Positions 38,182 through 49,055 of a stretch of DNA of 64,000 nucleotides are shown here, one piece after another. Position numbers and translations under genes: made by a program. Within the stretch, counting starts at the first letter, position 1; each line of letters opens with the position of its first letter. The notes beneath the pieces are model-generated. The model was not told the origin of the DNA. It ran no database searches and saw only the letters and a program-made list of their open reading frames with translations. Source of the stretch: Herbiconiux sp. SALV-R1 (GTDB taxonomy: Bacteria; Actinomycetota; Actinomycetes; Actinomycetales; Microbacteriaceae); NCBI RefSeq assembly GCF_013113715.1, contig NZ_CP053344.1, positions 992,001-1,056,000 on the forward strand, given 5' to 3'.

Positions 38182-39414
38182 GTGACTGATGCCGATGATG
38201 AGAAGCGTCGTTCTGAGCGAGGTGACCGTCGGGCCTCCCAGCCCTCGCGACCTCACGGGAATCGACCCGCGCGATCGAACTCCGACAAGCGCCCCTTCAC
38301 GCCGCGCCGCGACGCGAGCTCCCGCCCCGATCAGGGTTCGGGCGGTCGCCGCGATGAGGGCCAGGGCCGCGGCTCTCGCCCGCAGCGCGACGGCTACGCG
38401 CCTCGTGAGGGTCGCCCTTCCCGCGACGGTCGCCCGCAGCGCGACGGGTACACGCCTCGTGAGGGGCGCCCTTCGCGGGACGGACGGCCCCAGCGTGATG
38501 GACGGCCGCAGCGCGACGATCGGCCCCAGCGTGATGGACGGCCGCAGCGCGACGATCGGTCGCGCGGCGAGGGTCGCGGAGGGTCGGGGGAGCGGAGGCT
38601 CTGGACGAAGGACGGGAAGCCGGCTCGTGGTGACCGGGATGCGTCGCGGTTCGAGCGGCCGCAGCTGACCGAAGAGGAGCTGCGGGCCCGTGAGCTGCGC
38701 ATGGTGCGCAATCGTCATGACGATCCGCTGATCCCCGACGACGTGACTCCGCGTGACCTCGACAAGGTGGCACGCAACGAGCTCAAGACGCTCAACAAGG
38801 AGAACGCCGAAGACGTCGCTCGTCACCTCGTGATGGCGGGCCGACTCATCGAGTCCGACCCCGAGGCTGCGCACCAGCACGCCATCTCGGCCTCGCGCCG
38901 GGCCGGCCGCATCGGAGTGGTGCGCGAGACGCTCGCCATCACGGCCTACGCGACCGGCGACTACGCTCTTGCCCTCCGCGAGCTCCGCACCTACCGGCGC
39001 ATCTCGGGCTCCAACGAGCAGCTCGCCCTCATGATCGACAGCGAGCGCGGCATGGGTCGCCCCGAGCGTGGCCTCGAGGAGGGGCGGGCGATCGATCGCT
39101 CGACCCTGTCGGTGCCGGCTCAGGTCGCCGTCGCCATCGCTATGTCGGGCGCCCGTCTCGACCTCGGGCAGACCGAGGCCGCGCTCACCGAGCTCGAGAT
39201 TCCGCAGCTGAGGCCCGACGTGGCCTTCTCGTACAGCGCGGAGCTGTTCGACGCCTACGCCGAGGTGCTCGAAGAACTCGGACGTGAGGAGGAGTCGGCG
39301 GCCTGGCGCACACGCGCCCGCATTGCCGACGAGGCAGTGAACGGTGGCGACGACGACGTCATCGAGGTGTTCGACGAGGAAGAGGACAATGGGGCTGTTC
39401 ACGAAGAAGACTGA
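38182..39414 (+). CDS. Repeat-rich basic/acidic protein with a TPR-like C-terminal half (Rv1691-like position)
   Basis: 410 residues from the GTG at 38182, which TTGAGGAG (38167-38174) precedes. Residues about 1-150 are highly charged and repetitive: two 18-residue units (RDGYAPREGRPSRDGRPQ type) then two 12-residue units (RDGRPQRDDRPQ). Residues about 170-380 are helical with TPR-like spacing (AHQHAISASRRAGRIGVVRE, ATGDYALALRELRTYRR, LDLGQTEAALTELEI). The tail is acidic. M. tuberculosis Rv1691, at the same place upstream of Rv1692-tlyA, is a TPR-like protein; the R/D-rich head resembles disordered RNA-binding tails. Function unknown. Confidence 0.75.
   Translation: MTDADDEKRRSERGDRRASQPSRPHGNRPARSNSDKRPFTPRRDASSRPDQGSGGRRDEGQGRGSRPQRDGYAPREGRPSRDGRPQRDGYTPREGRPSRDGRPQRDGRPQRDDRPQRDGRPQRDDRSRGEGRGGSGERRLWTKDGKPARGDRDASRFERPQLTEEELRARELRMVRNRHDDPLIPDDVTPRDLDKVARNELKTLNKENAEDVARHLVMAGRLIESDPEAAHQHAISASRRAGRIGVVRETLAITAYATGDYALALRELRTYRRISGSNEQLALMIDSERGMGRPERGLEEGRAIDRSTLSVPAQVAVAIAMSGARLDLGQTEAALTELEIPQLRPDVAFSYSAELFDAYAEVLEELGREEESAAWRTRARIADEAVNGGDDDVIEVFDEEEDNGAVHEED
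38386..38574 (+). repeat. In-frame tandem repeats (54-bp and 36-bp units)
   Basis: Two imperfect 54-bp units followed by two near-identical 36-bp units inside the R/D-rich gene. They encode alternating Arg and Asp with Gly/Pro/Gln. Such tracts expand and contract easily, so length may vary among strains. Confidence 0.7.
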
Positions 39415-40411
39415 CGGGCAGAATCCGACGCCGCTCGAGGGCGTCGACGCCGTGCTCGCCGATCTCGACGGAGTCGTCTACCAGGGCCCCGACCCCATTC
39501 CGCACGCGGTCGACTCGCTGCTCCGGGTGAGCTCGGAGGGCCTGCGCGTCGGATACATCACCAACAACGCCTCACGCACGGATTCGCAGGTCGCCGAGCA
39601 CCTGTCGAGCTTCGGTCTGCAGGTGGCCCCGCACGACGTCGTCACCTCGCCCCAGGCGGCGATGCGACTCATGGCGACCCTCATCGACCCGGGCGCGACC
39701 GTGCTCGTGGTGGGTGGTGTCGGTCTCGTCTCCGAGGTGGAGAAGGCCGGGTTCGTCGTCACCCGCTCGGTCGACGACCGACCTGCCGCCGTCGTGCAGG
39801 GCTTCGCGCCCGAGGTGGGGTGGACGCAGCTCGCCGAGGCGAGCTTCGCCCTCCACGACCCCGCCGTGCACTGGGTCGCCACCAACACCGACTGGACCAT
39901 CCCCGTCGCTCGCGGCATCGCCCCCGGCAACGGCACCCTCGTGTCGGCCGTGCACACCGCGGTCGGCCGCCTGCCCGTCGTGGCCGGAAAGCCCGAGACC
40001 CCCATCTTCGAGGTCGCCAAAGACCGCTTCGGTGCCTCGAACGCCGCCTTCATCGGCGACCGCCTCGACACCGACACCATGGGTGCCAAGCGGGCGGGGC
40101 TCCGCGCCATCCACGTGCTGACCGGCATCGATCGGGCGAAGCAGCTGCTCGCGGCCCCCAAGGGACAGCGCCCCGACTTCATCGTCGACGACCTCAGGCA
40201 GCTGTTCGACCCCTACCCGGCCACCATCGTGTCGAAAGACGGCAGCGAGACCCGTGTCGGCGCATCCGTGGTGCGGATGCAGGGCCACGTCGTGCGCGTG
40301 GTGAAAGCGGGCGACTCGGCGACCGACCTGGTGCGTGCGGGAGCCGCGGCGATCTGGAACTCGGGTCTGTCGATCCATGCCCTCGACGTCGCACCCGAGA
40401 TCTACGCCTAG
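39389..40411 (+). CDS. HAD superfamily IIA hydrolase (NagD-like phosphatase)
   Basis: 340 residues. HAD motif I VLADLDGVVYQGPDP (nucleophile Asp near residue 20), motif II YITNNASRT, and the C2-cap and motif III/IV region KPETPIFEVA...FIGDRLDTDTMGAKRAGL are complete. It is the Rv1692 counterpart; that protein was shown to be a glycerol-3-phosphate phosphatase, so this is a likely but not certain substrate. The ATG lies within the 3' end of the preceding gene, with GAGGAAGAGG just before it. A C-terminal part of about 70 residues follows the HAD domain. Confidence 0.88.
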   Translation: MGLFTKKTDGQNPTPLEGVDAVLADLDGVVYQGPDPIPHAVDSLLRVSSEGLRVGYITNNASRTDSQVAEHLSSFGLQVAPHDVVTSPQAAMRLMATLIDPGATVLVVGGVGLVSEVEKAGFVVTRSVDDRPAAVVQGFAPEVGWTQLAEASFALHDPAVHWVATNTDWTIPVARGIAPGNGTLVSAVHTAVGRLPVVAGKPETPIFEVAKDRFGASNAAFIGDRLDTDTMGAKRAGLRAIHVLTGIDRAKQLLAAPKGQRPDFIVDDLRQLFDPYPATIVSKDGSETRVGASVVRMQGHVVRVVKAGDSATDLVRAGAAAIWNSGLSIHALDVAPEIYA

Positions 40412-40456
40412 CGCCGCGAGCGCCGCACGGCCGGGTCGGCTGTCGGATGCGCGGGG

Positions 40457-40462
40457 TACGCT
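40457..40462 (+). promoter_or_regulatory. -10 element before the small ORF and tlyA
   Basis: TACGCT lies six bases before the GTG of the 59-codon gene, the same layout as other leaderless starts in this window. Confidence 0.5.
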
Positions 40463-40468
40463 GGAATC

Positions 40469-40648
40469 GTGAACCACGACGACCACGACGACGCCCTCCT
40501 TCCGCGGTTGCGGGTGATCGAGGAGCAGCCGCTCGAGCACAGGGCCGAGGCCTACGCGCAGGTTCACGACGAGCTGACCAGACGGCTCGAGGGCGGCGAC
40601 TCCGCGGCTGCGGCCACGGTGCCGGGTGATCAGGGAGCCCATGCCTGA
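40469..40648 (+). CDS. Small conserved-position protein between HAD phosphatase and tlyA (Rv1693-like)
   Basis: 59 codons from GTG. The sequence is acidic and helical (DDALLPRLRVIEEQPLEHRA, YAQVHDELTRRLEGGD) with an Ala-rich end. M. tuberculosis has an unknown protein of nearly the same length (Rv1693) at this exact place. It overlaps the tlyA start by 8 bp, consistent with coupling. Function unknown. Confidence 0.7.
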   Translation: MNHDDHDDALLPRLRVIEEQPLEHRAEAYAQVHDELTRRLEGGDSAAAATVPGDQGAHA

Positions 40649-41444
40649 AGCACGTCTCGATGCAGCGGTCGCCGCGCTCGGGCTCGCGCGATCGCGCACC
40701 CATGCGGCACGACTGATCGCCAACGGCTACGTGCGCGTCGACGGTGAACCCGTGGTGAAGGCGTCGTTCCCGGTGCGCGAGGGTCAGCTGGTCTCGGTCG
40801 ACGCGGTCGACCGCTACGTCAGCCGCGGCGCCAACAAGCTCATCGCCGCACTCGACGCCTTCGACGGCGTGCGGGTCGACGGGCGGCTCGCACTCGACGC
40901 CGGCGCGTCGACCGGCGGGTTCACCCAGGTGCTCCTCGAGCGCGGGGCGCGGCAGGTGATCGCCGCCGACGTGGGCCACGGGCAACTCGACCCCATCGTG
41001 GCGCGCGATGAGCGCGTGGTGCAGGTCGAGGGGTTCAACCTCCGCTACGCCACCCCGGAGACGCTCGCCGGCGCCTCCGGTGTGCAGGAGGCGCCGGAGC
41101 TCGTGGTCGCCGATCTCTCGTTCATTCCGCTCGCTCTCGTGCTGCCGGCGCTCAAGGCCGTCGCCACGCCCGAAGCCGACTTCGTGCTGCTCGTCAAACC
41201 ACAGTTCGAGGTCGGGCGTACGGGCGTGAAGGAGGGCATCGTGCGAGACCCGGCGCTGCGCGCCGACGCCGTGGCCTCTGTTCTCTGGGCGGCCTTCGAC
41301 CTCGGGTTGTCCACAGCCGGTCTCATCCGCTCGCCGATCGCGGGAAATGCGGGCAATCTTGAATACCTCGTCTGGCTCGACCGGCGGGTGGGAACGCATC
41401 CGACAGAATGGTTGGAGCGAGTGACGGAGATGACAGGAGCATGA
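40641..41444 (+). CDS. tlyA: TlyA family 23S/16S rRNA 2'-O-methyltransferase
   Basis: 267 residues: an S4 RNA-binding domain (about 1-60, RLDAAVAALGLARSRTHAARL) and an FtsJ-type methyltransferase (RLALDAGASTGGFTQVLLER, catalytic Lys in LLVKPQFEVGR). M. tuberculosis TlyA methylates 16S C1409 and 23S C1920, and its loss gives capreomycin resistance. The ATG at 40641 has GGGAG upstream; a GTG at 40626 adds five residues and is less likely. Confidence 0.95.
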   Translation: MPEARLDAAVAALGLARSRTHAARLIANGYVRVDGEPVVKASFPVREGQLVSVDAVDRYVSRGANKLIAALDAFDGVRVDGRLALDAGASTGGFTQVLLERGARQVIAADVGHGQLDPIVARDERVVQVEGFNLRYATPETLAGASGVQEAPELVVADLSFIPLALVLPALKAVATPEADFVLLVKPQFEVGRTGVKEGIVRDPALRADAVASVLWAAFDLGLSTAGLIRSPIAGNAGNLEYLVWLDRRVGTHPTEWLERVTEMTGA

Positions 41445-42361
41445 GCGTGTCAGCTGAGCGATACATGCTCGTGGTGCTGCACACCGGCCGCCGAGACTCG
41501 GTGGAGGCGGCCGAGAGCGTGTGCCGGCAGCTGCGGGCCGCAGGGGTTCGGCCGGTGCTCGCGCCGTTCGACTCCGACGACGACGCGGCGGTGCTGAGCG
41601 AGCTCGGCGAGGTGTTCACCCTCGGCCGCGGGGTCTCGGTGCACGACCTCGAACTCGTCATCGTGCTGGGCGGCGACGGCACTATCCTGCGTGCCGCGGA
41701 GGTGGTGCGCGGTTCGGCCGTTCCGCTGCTCGGGGTGAACCTGGGGCACGTGGGCTTCCTCGCCGAGAGCGACCGCGAAGACCTCACCGAGACGGTCAAC
41801 CGCGCGCTGGCCCGCGACTACGAGGTCGAGGAGCGCATGACGCTCTCGGTGCGCGTGAAGGTGGGCGAGGAGGTCGTCTACGAGACCTGGGCGCTCAACG
41901 AGGCGACGGTCGAGAAGGCGAGCCGGGAGCGGATGCTCGAGGTCGTCGTCGAGGTCGACGGGCGACCACTGTCGAGCTTCGGCTGCGACGGCGTGGTGAT
42001 GTCGACCCCGACGGGTTCCACCGCGTACTCCTTCTCGGCGGGTGGCCCCGTGGTCTGGCCGAGCCTCGACGCCTTGCTGATGGTGCCGCTCAGCCCCCAC
42101 GCCCTGTTCGCGCGCCCGCTCGTGGTGGGCCCCGACTCGGCGCTCGCCGTCGAGGTGCTCGACCGCACCCAGGGCGGCGCCGTGCTGTGGAGCGACGGCC
42201 GCCGCATGTGGGACTTGCCGAAGCGCGCGCGTGTCGTGGTGAGGAGGTCGCCCGTGCCCGTGAAGCTCGCCCGCCTGCACCAGGCACCCTTCACCGACCG
42301 GCTGGTGCGCAAGTTCAACCTGCCCGTGAACGGGTGGAGAGGGCCCATCGACAGTGATTGA
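41441..42361 (+). CDS. nadK: NAD kinase
   Basis: 306 residues. The GGDGTILRAAE motif (about 80-90) and the second motif DGVVMSTPTGSTAYSFSAGG (about 182-201) define the family. It phosphorylates NAD to NADP. The start overlaps the tlyA stop (ATGA) and has CAGGAG upstream; the 3' end overlaps recN by 8 nt, so tlyA-nadK-recN are translated as a chain. Confidence 0.98.
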   Translation: MSVSAERYMLVVLHTGRRDSVEAAESVCRQLRAAGVRPVLAPFDSDDDAAVLSELGEVFTLGRGVSVHDLELVIVLGGDGTILRAAEVVRGSAVPLLGVNLGHVGFLAESDREDLTETVNRALARDYEVEERMTLSVRVKVGEEVVYETWALNEATVEKASRERMLEVVVEVDGRPLSSFGCDGVVMSTPTGSTAYSFSAGGPVVWPSLDALLMVPLSPHALFARPLVVGPDSALAVEVLDRTQGGAVLWSDGRRMWDLPKRARVVVRRSPVPVKLARLHQAPFTDRLVRKFNLPVNGWRGPIDSD

Positions 42362-44072
42362 AGAACTCTCCATCAGAGACCTCGGTGTGATCGGCGAGGC
42401 GGTTCTGCCGCTCGGCCCTGGCTTCACCGCGGTCACCGGTGAGACCGGGGCCGGCAAGACCATGGTGGTGTCGGCGCTCGGGCTGCTGTTCGGTGAGCGG
42501 TCGGACTCCGGCGCCGTGCGCAGCGGAGCGGCTCAGGCGTGGATCGAAGGGCGCATCCTGGTGCCGCGCGACGGCGTCGTGGCCGAGCGGGTGCGCGAAG
42601 CCGGGGGAGACGTCGACGACCAGGTCGCTGAGGGCCCGGCCGAGGTCATCCTGTCGCGGTCGGTGTCGGCCGAGGGGCGCGGCCGCGCCGTGGTCGGCGG
42701 GCGCTCGGCGCCCATCAGCGTGCTCTCCGAGCTCGGCGACGCGCTCGTCGTCGTGCACGGCCAGAGCGACCAGCTGCGCCTGAAGAGCCAGTCGGCCCAG
42801 CGCAGCGCGCTCGACAGCTACGGCGGGCGCGAGCTCGCCGAGCTGCTCGCGGAGTACCGCACCCTGTTCTCGTCGTGGCAGGGGCACACCGCCGAGATCG
42901 AGGCGCTCGTGAGCGAGCGCAGCGCACGCCTGCGCGAGGCTGAGCAGTTGCGGGCCGCCATCGACGAGATCGCCGCCGTGGCACCGGTCGCCGGCGAAGA
43001 CGCCGAGCTCGCCGACCTCGCCGGCCGGCTCACGAACCTCGAAGACCTGCGGCTCGCCGCCGCCGAGGCCAAGGAGTCGATCTCGAGCGAGAGCGGCGAG
43101 GGGCCCGACACGGTCGGGCTCATCGACTCCGCACGGCGCAGCCTCGAGCGCGTCGCCCACCACGACCAGGCGCTCGCGCCGATCGTGTCGGCGCTCGCCG
43201 AGGCCAGCTTCCTCGTCTCCGACCTCTCGACCCAGCTGGCGAGCTACGCGGCGACCCTCGAGACCGACGAGGTGGGCGAGCTCGACCGGGTGCAGGAGCG
43301 CCGGGCCGACCTCGGAGCCCTCACCCGCAAGTACGGGCCTGAGCTCGACGACGTGATCGCCTTCGCCGCCGACGCCGAACCGCGGCTGCTCGAACTCGAC
43401 TCCGACTCCGACCGCATCGACCAGCTCACCGCACTGGTCGACGACGAGGTCACCGAGCTCGGGCGGCTCGCCGAGCGCCTCACCGCGCTGCGGCGCACGG
43501 CAGGGGAGGCGCTCGCCGAGCAGGTCACCCGCGAACTCGCCGCCCTCGCCATGCCGAACGCCCGCTTCGTCGTCGAGGTGCTTCCTCGTGAGGAGCTCGC
43601 GAGTTCGGGAGGCGACGTGGTGCAGTTCCTGCTGCGGCCGCACGAGGGTAGCGAGCCGCGGCCCCTCAACAAAGGCGCCTCGGGCGGTGAGCTCTCGCGC
43701 GTCATGCTCGCCATCGAGGTGGTGCTTGCCGCTGCCGACCCGGTTCCGACCTTCGTCTTCGACGAGGTCGACTCCGGGGTCGGCGGGGCGTCGGCCATCG
43801 AGATCGGGCGACGGCTCGCCGCCCTCGCCCGCACCTCGCAGGTGATCGTCGTGACGCACCTCGCCCAGGTCGCGGCCTTCGCCACGAACCACCTCCGCAT
43901 CGAGAAAGACCTCGACGCACCGGTGACGGCCAGCAACATCGTTCCGCTCGACGGAGACGAACGCCTCGCCGAGATGGCGCGCCTGCTCTCAGGCCTGCCC
44001 GACTCGGAGTCGGGGCTCGCCCACGCCGCCGAACTGCTCGAGACGGCGCAGGCGCTCGCTGTGCCACACTGA
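42354..44072 (+). CDS. recN: DNA repair protein RecN
   Basis: 572 residues, SMC-like ATPase. Walker A GETGAGKTMVVSALGLLFGE at the N-terminus, two helical coiled-coil stretches (about 160-370), signature GASGGELSRVMLAIEVV and Walker B PTFVFDEVDSGVGG at the C-terminus. RecN acts early in double-strand-break repair. No LexA box is visible just before it, and its GTG start is inside nadK, so SOS induction, if any, must come from upstream. Confidence 0.97.
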   Translation: MIEELSIRDLGVIGEAVLPLGPGFTAVTGETGAGKTMVVSALGLLFGERSDSGAVRSGAAQAWIEGRILVPRDGVVAERVREAGGDVDDQVAEGPAEVILSRSVSAEGRGRAVVGGRSAPISVLSELGDALVVVHGQSDQLRLKSQSAQRSALDSYGGRELAELLAEYRTLFSSWQGHTAEIEALVSERSARLREAEQLRAAIDEIAAVAPVAGEDAELADLAGRLTNLEDLRLAAAEAKESISSESGEGPDTVGLIDSARRSLERVAHHDQALAPIVSALAEASFLVSDLSTQLASYAATLETDEVGELDRVQERRADLGALTRKYGPELDDVIAFAADAEPRLLELDSDSDRIDQLTALVDDEVTELGRLAERLTALRRTAGEALAEQVTRELAALAMPNARFVVEVLPREELASSGGDVVQFLLRPHEGSEPRPLNKGASGGELSRVMLAIEVVLAAADPVPTFVFDEVDSGVGGASAIEIGRRLAALARTSQVIVVTHLAQVAAFATNHLRIEKDLDAPVTASNIVPLDGDERLAEMARLLSGLPDSESGLAHAAELLETAQALAVPH

Positions 44073-44121
44073 TAGCCAGCTGAGAAGCGTCGGCTTCCGG
44101 CCCCGGGGTGGAGGGTGGACG

Positions 44122-45601
44122 ATGGCGCGACTCACGAACGGCCAGCTCCAGGAGTTGGTGCAGCGTCTGCAGACCGAGAACGAGCTGCTGCGCGAGGAGG
44201 CCCGGTCGGCAGCTGAGCGTGCGGACGCGGTGCTCGCCGCTCCGGCCGCTCCGTCTTCCGAGACAGCGCCCCGCCGACGCCGGCAGCGCGGGCGCACCGT
44301 CGCCTCCGTCGTGCTCGTCGTCATCGGGCTGCTGCTCGCACCCGTCGCGCTCGTGGGCAACTGGGCCCAAGGCCAGCTCGTCGACACCGACCGTTTCGTG
44401 GCGACCTTCGGTCCGCTGGCGCACGACCCGGCGGTCAAGGCGTTCCTCGTCGACCAGGTGATGACGGTGGTCGACGAGCAGGTCGACTTCGAGCAGTCGA
44501 CCCGCGAGGTGTTCGAGGCCGTCGACCAATTGGGGTTGCCGCCCCGCGCATCCGCTGCTCTTCAGGCCCTGCAGACACCCGCCGCGCTCGGGCTGCGCAC
44601 GCTGGCGACCACCATCGTGACGAACGTCGTCGACTCGGAGGCGTTCGAGACCATCTGGCAGCAGACGCTGCGCATCAGCCATCAGCAGCTCGTCGCGGCG
44701 CTGACGAACGACCCCGGCAGCGCGCTGTCGATATCGTCGACGGGGGAGTTGAGCATTCAGCTCGGGCCGATCATCGACGCCGTGAAGGGGGCGATGGTGG
44801 CGCAGGGGCTGGGCTTCGCCGAGGCCATCCCGAGCGTCGACATCGGGATCGTGGTGACGCAGTCAGCGAGCCTCAGCCAGCTCACGCTGCTCTACGGGCT
44901 CGCCGTCGGCGTGGGGCAGTGGCTGCCCGTCGTCGCGCTGCTCTTCCTCGCCGCGGGGGTGGCGATCGCGAAGCGCCGCGTCGTGACCCTGTTCGCGACC
45001 GGCCTCGCGCTCGGGGTGGTGATGGTGCTGCTCGGTGTCGCGCTGCGCGTCGGGAACATCGTGGCGATCGCGTCGACGGCGCAGTACGTTCCGGGCCCCG
45101 CGGTGTCGGCGGTGTACGACGGGGTGACCTCGCTCATCGCCGCGTCGATCGCCGCGGTCGCGACGCTCGGCTTCACGGTCATGGTCATCTGCTGGGTGCT
45201 CGGACCGTGGCGGCCCGCGCCCGCACTGCGATCGGCGTTCGGCGAGGGTGTCGGGAGGCTGCGGCGGGTCGGCGACCGGCGGGGCATCTCGACGGGTGCG
45301 TTCGGGCGGTTCCTCGGCCGGCAGCGAGTGCTCGTACAGGTGCTGATCGGGGTGATCGCCGCCGCGATCATCGTGTTCGTGCGTCCGCTCTCGACCGGCC
45401 AGATCGTGTGGACGGCCGTGGCGGCGGTGCTGCTGCTGCTCGTCGTCGAGGTGCTGCAGCGGTCGGCGCGATGGCCGGGCGACGGCGGCGCCGCCGTGGA
45501 GGCGGAGGACGCAGCATCCGCTGTGCTCATCGACGCGCCCGGCGACACGGATGCGAGTGACGACGACCAGGCCGACGAGAGCACTGTTAGGATGGAACTC
45601 C

Positions 45602-45609
<8 letters not shown>
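44122..45609 (+). CDS. Polytopic membrane protein of unknown function with N-terminal coiled coil
   Basis: 495 residues. A short coiled coil (about 5-35, [20 protein letters not shown]) precedes one helix (about 55-80), then an outer domain of roughly 185 residues ([20 protein letters not shown] ... [14 protein letters not shown]), then about five further helices from 255 to 450 and an acidic cytoplasmic tail. This layout is common in actinobacterial membrane proteins of unknown role. It sits between recN and pyrG, and its stop overlaps the pyrG start. Confidence 0.72.
45588..45593 (+). promoter_or_regulatory. -10 element before pyrG
   Basis: TAGGAT is 8 nt before the pyrG GTG. The same AGGA could instead serve as a ribosome-binding site on a longer mRNA, so the two readings compete. 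Confidence 0.4.
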
Positions 45610-47300
<1,691 letters not shown>

Positions 47301-47308
<8 letters not shown>

Positions 47309-47963
47309 GTCGGGCGGGGTGGACGAGCCGGGCGGGGTGGGCGAGCGGGGCCTGCTCGCCGACGAGGTGGCGCCGGTCGAGGCGACGTCGAGCGAGGTGG
47401 TGTTCGACGGGTACATCTGGGACGTGCGGCGCGAGACCTTCGCCTACGGCGACGGCACGCTGCGGCGCGACTTCGTCGACCACCCGGGCGCCGTCGCCGT
47501 GTTCGCGCTCGACGACGACGACCGGGTGCTGCTCATCAAGCAGTACCGGCACCCGGTGCGGCGACGCGAGTGGGAGCCGCCCGCGGGGCTGCTCGACGTG
47601 GGCGGGGAGCCGGCGCTCGCCGCGGCGCAGCGCGAACTCGCCGAGGAGGTCGACCTCGAGGCCGACGAGTGGCACGTGCTGATCGACTACCTCACCACGC
47701 CCGGCGGCAACAACGAGGCGATTCGCATCTACCTGGCGCGCGGGCTGCGGCCGGCCGGCTCGACCTTCGAGCGCGAGGGCGAGGAGGCCGACATGGAGCA
47801 GCGCTGGGTGGGACTAGACGAGCTCGTCGACGCCGTGCTGGCGAGCCGGGTGCAGAACCCGTCGCTCGTGATCGGGGCGCTCGCCGCGCAGGCCTCCCGC
47901 GCCCGCGGCTGGGGCACCCTGCGGCCCGCCGACGCCGCCTGGCCGGAGCGCCAGGGGGGCTGA
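47301..47963 (+). CDS. NUDIX hydrolase, ADP-ribose pyrophosphatase type
   Basis: 220 residues from the ATG at 47301 (an ATG six bases earlier is also possible). The Nudix box reads [19 protein letters not shown] then AEEVDL; the catalytic REL-EE core is intact, but the box's final Gly is Asp (EEVDL). A REL-EE box preceded by PPAGLLDV marks the ADPRase subgroup, and the counterpart Rv1700 hydrolyses ADP-ribose. It overlaps pyrG by 8 bp and precedes xerD. Confidence 0.9.
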
Positions 47964-47967
47964 ACGC

Positions 47968-48984
47968 GTGGACGCGCGGAGTTCTCCACTCGAGCCGCCG
48001 CGCGGCGCTCCTGCGGGCCCGGGCGCGGGCGCAGGCGCGGTCGCGGTCGCGCTGTCGGGCGCAGGGAGGCCCGTGGCGGCGGGGGTCGAACGTGCGGTGC
48101 AGGGCTTTCTGCGACACGTGACCGTCGAGCGGGGGTTGTCGGAGAACACGGTCGCCGCGTACCGGCGCGATCTCGCGCGGTACACGGGGTGGCTGGCGGG
48201 GGCAGGGGTCGACGAGCTCGGGGAGGTGACTGAGGCCGACATCGCCGCGTTCACCCAGTCGTTGCGCACGGGTGACGGCGGGGTGATGAGTGCGGCGTCG
48301 GTGGCGCGCATCCTGTCGAGCGTGCGCGGGTTCCACCGGCACCTCGCCGAGGAGGGCGCCGTCGCCGCCGACGTCGCGCGCGAGGTCAAGCCGCCGAAAC
48401 TCGGGCTGCGACTGCCCAAGGCCATCACCATCGACCAGATGGAGCGGCTGCTGAGCGCCACGGCCGGCGACGACCTCGTGTCGCTGCGCGACCGTGCGCT
48501 GCTCGAGCTGCTCTACGCCAGCGGCGCCCGCATCTCCGAGCTGGTGGGGCTGAACGTCGACGACGTGCACGACGGAGACATGGTGCGGGTCACCGGCAAG
48601 GGCAGCAAGCAGCGCATCGTGCCCGTCGGCAGCTACGCCCGCGCCGCCCTCGACAGCTACCTCGTGCGCGTACGGCCCGAGCTGTCGAAGCGGGGAGCCG
48701 CGACGCCGGCGCTCTTCCTGGGCATCCGGGGCCAGCGGCTGAGCAGACAGGGCGCGTGGCTCGTCATCCAGTCCGCCGCCGAGCGCGCCGGGCTCGAGGT
48801 GCACATCTCGCCGCACACCTTCCGGCACTCCTTCGCCACCCACCTGCTGCAGGGCGGGGCCGACGTGCGGGTCGTGCAAGACCTCCTCGGCCACTCCTCC
48901 GTCGCCACCACCCAGCTCTACACCCAGCTCACCGCCGACACGCTCATCGACATGTATCTCACCGCGCATCCGCGAGCCCGGTGA
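47968..48984 (+). CDS. xerD: Tyrosine recombinase XerD
   Basis: 338 residues, with an extra head of about 40 residues rich in Gly/Ala/Pro; the usual size is near 300. The SAM-like DNA-binding domain (FLRHVTVERGLSENTVAAYR) and the catalytic set R (SGARISELVGL), K (VTGKGSKQRIVPVGS), HxxR (HTFRHSFATHLLQGG), H (LLGHSSVATTQLYTQL) and Tyr are complete. With XerC it resolves chromosome dimers at dif. A later GTG at 48073 would remove the extension; GGGG-rich RBS before 47968 favours the long form. Placement beside parA-scpAB fits a chromosome-maintenance cluster. Confidence 0.93.
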   Translation: MDARSSPLEPPRGAPAGPGAGAGAVAVALSGAGRPVAAGVERAVQGFLRHVTVERGLSENTVAAYRRDLARYTGWLAGAGVDELGEVTEADIAAFTQSLRTGDGGVMSAASVARILSSVRGFHRHLAEEGAVAADVAREVKPPKLGLRLPKAITIDQMERLLSATAGDDLVSLRDRALLELLYASGARISELVGLNVDDVHDGDMVRVTGKGSKQRIVPVGSYARAALDSYLVRVRPELSKRGAATPALFLGIRGQRLSRQGAWLVIQSAAERAGLEVHISPHTFRHSFATHLLQGGADVRVVQDLLGHSSVATTQLYTQLTADTLIDMYLTAHPRAR

Positions 48985-49013
48985 GGCACGAGACCAGGAT
49001 GCGCGCCGCCCGT

Positions 49014-49019
49014 TAGAAT
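49014..49019 (+). promoter_or_regulatory. -10 element of a parA promoter
   Basis: TAGAAT lies 36 nt before the parA GTG, which has AGGAACAGGA directly upstream. This is a leadered promoter, unlike many others here. Confidence 0.5.
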
Positions 49020-49055
49020 CGATCAGGCCCGCCGGGATGGCGGCCAGGAACAGGA

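Noticed and set aside
38386-38574. CRISPR-like repeat array
   Set aside because: The repeats are in-frame, adjacent without spacers and encode the R/D-rich tract of a gene.
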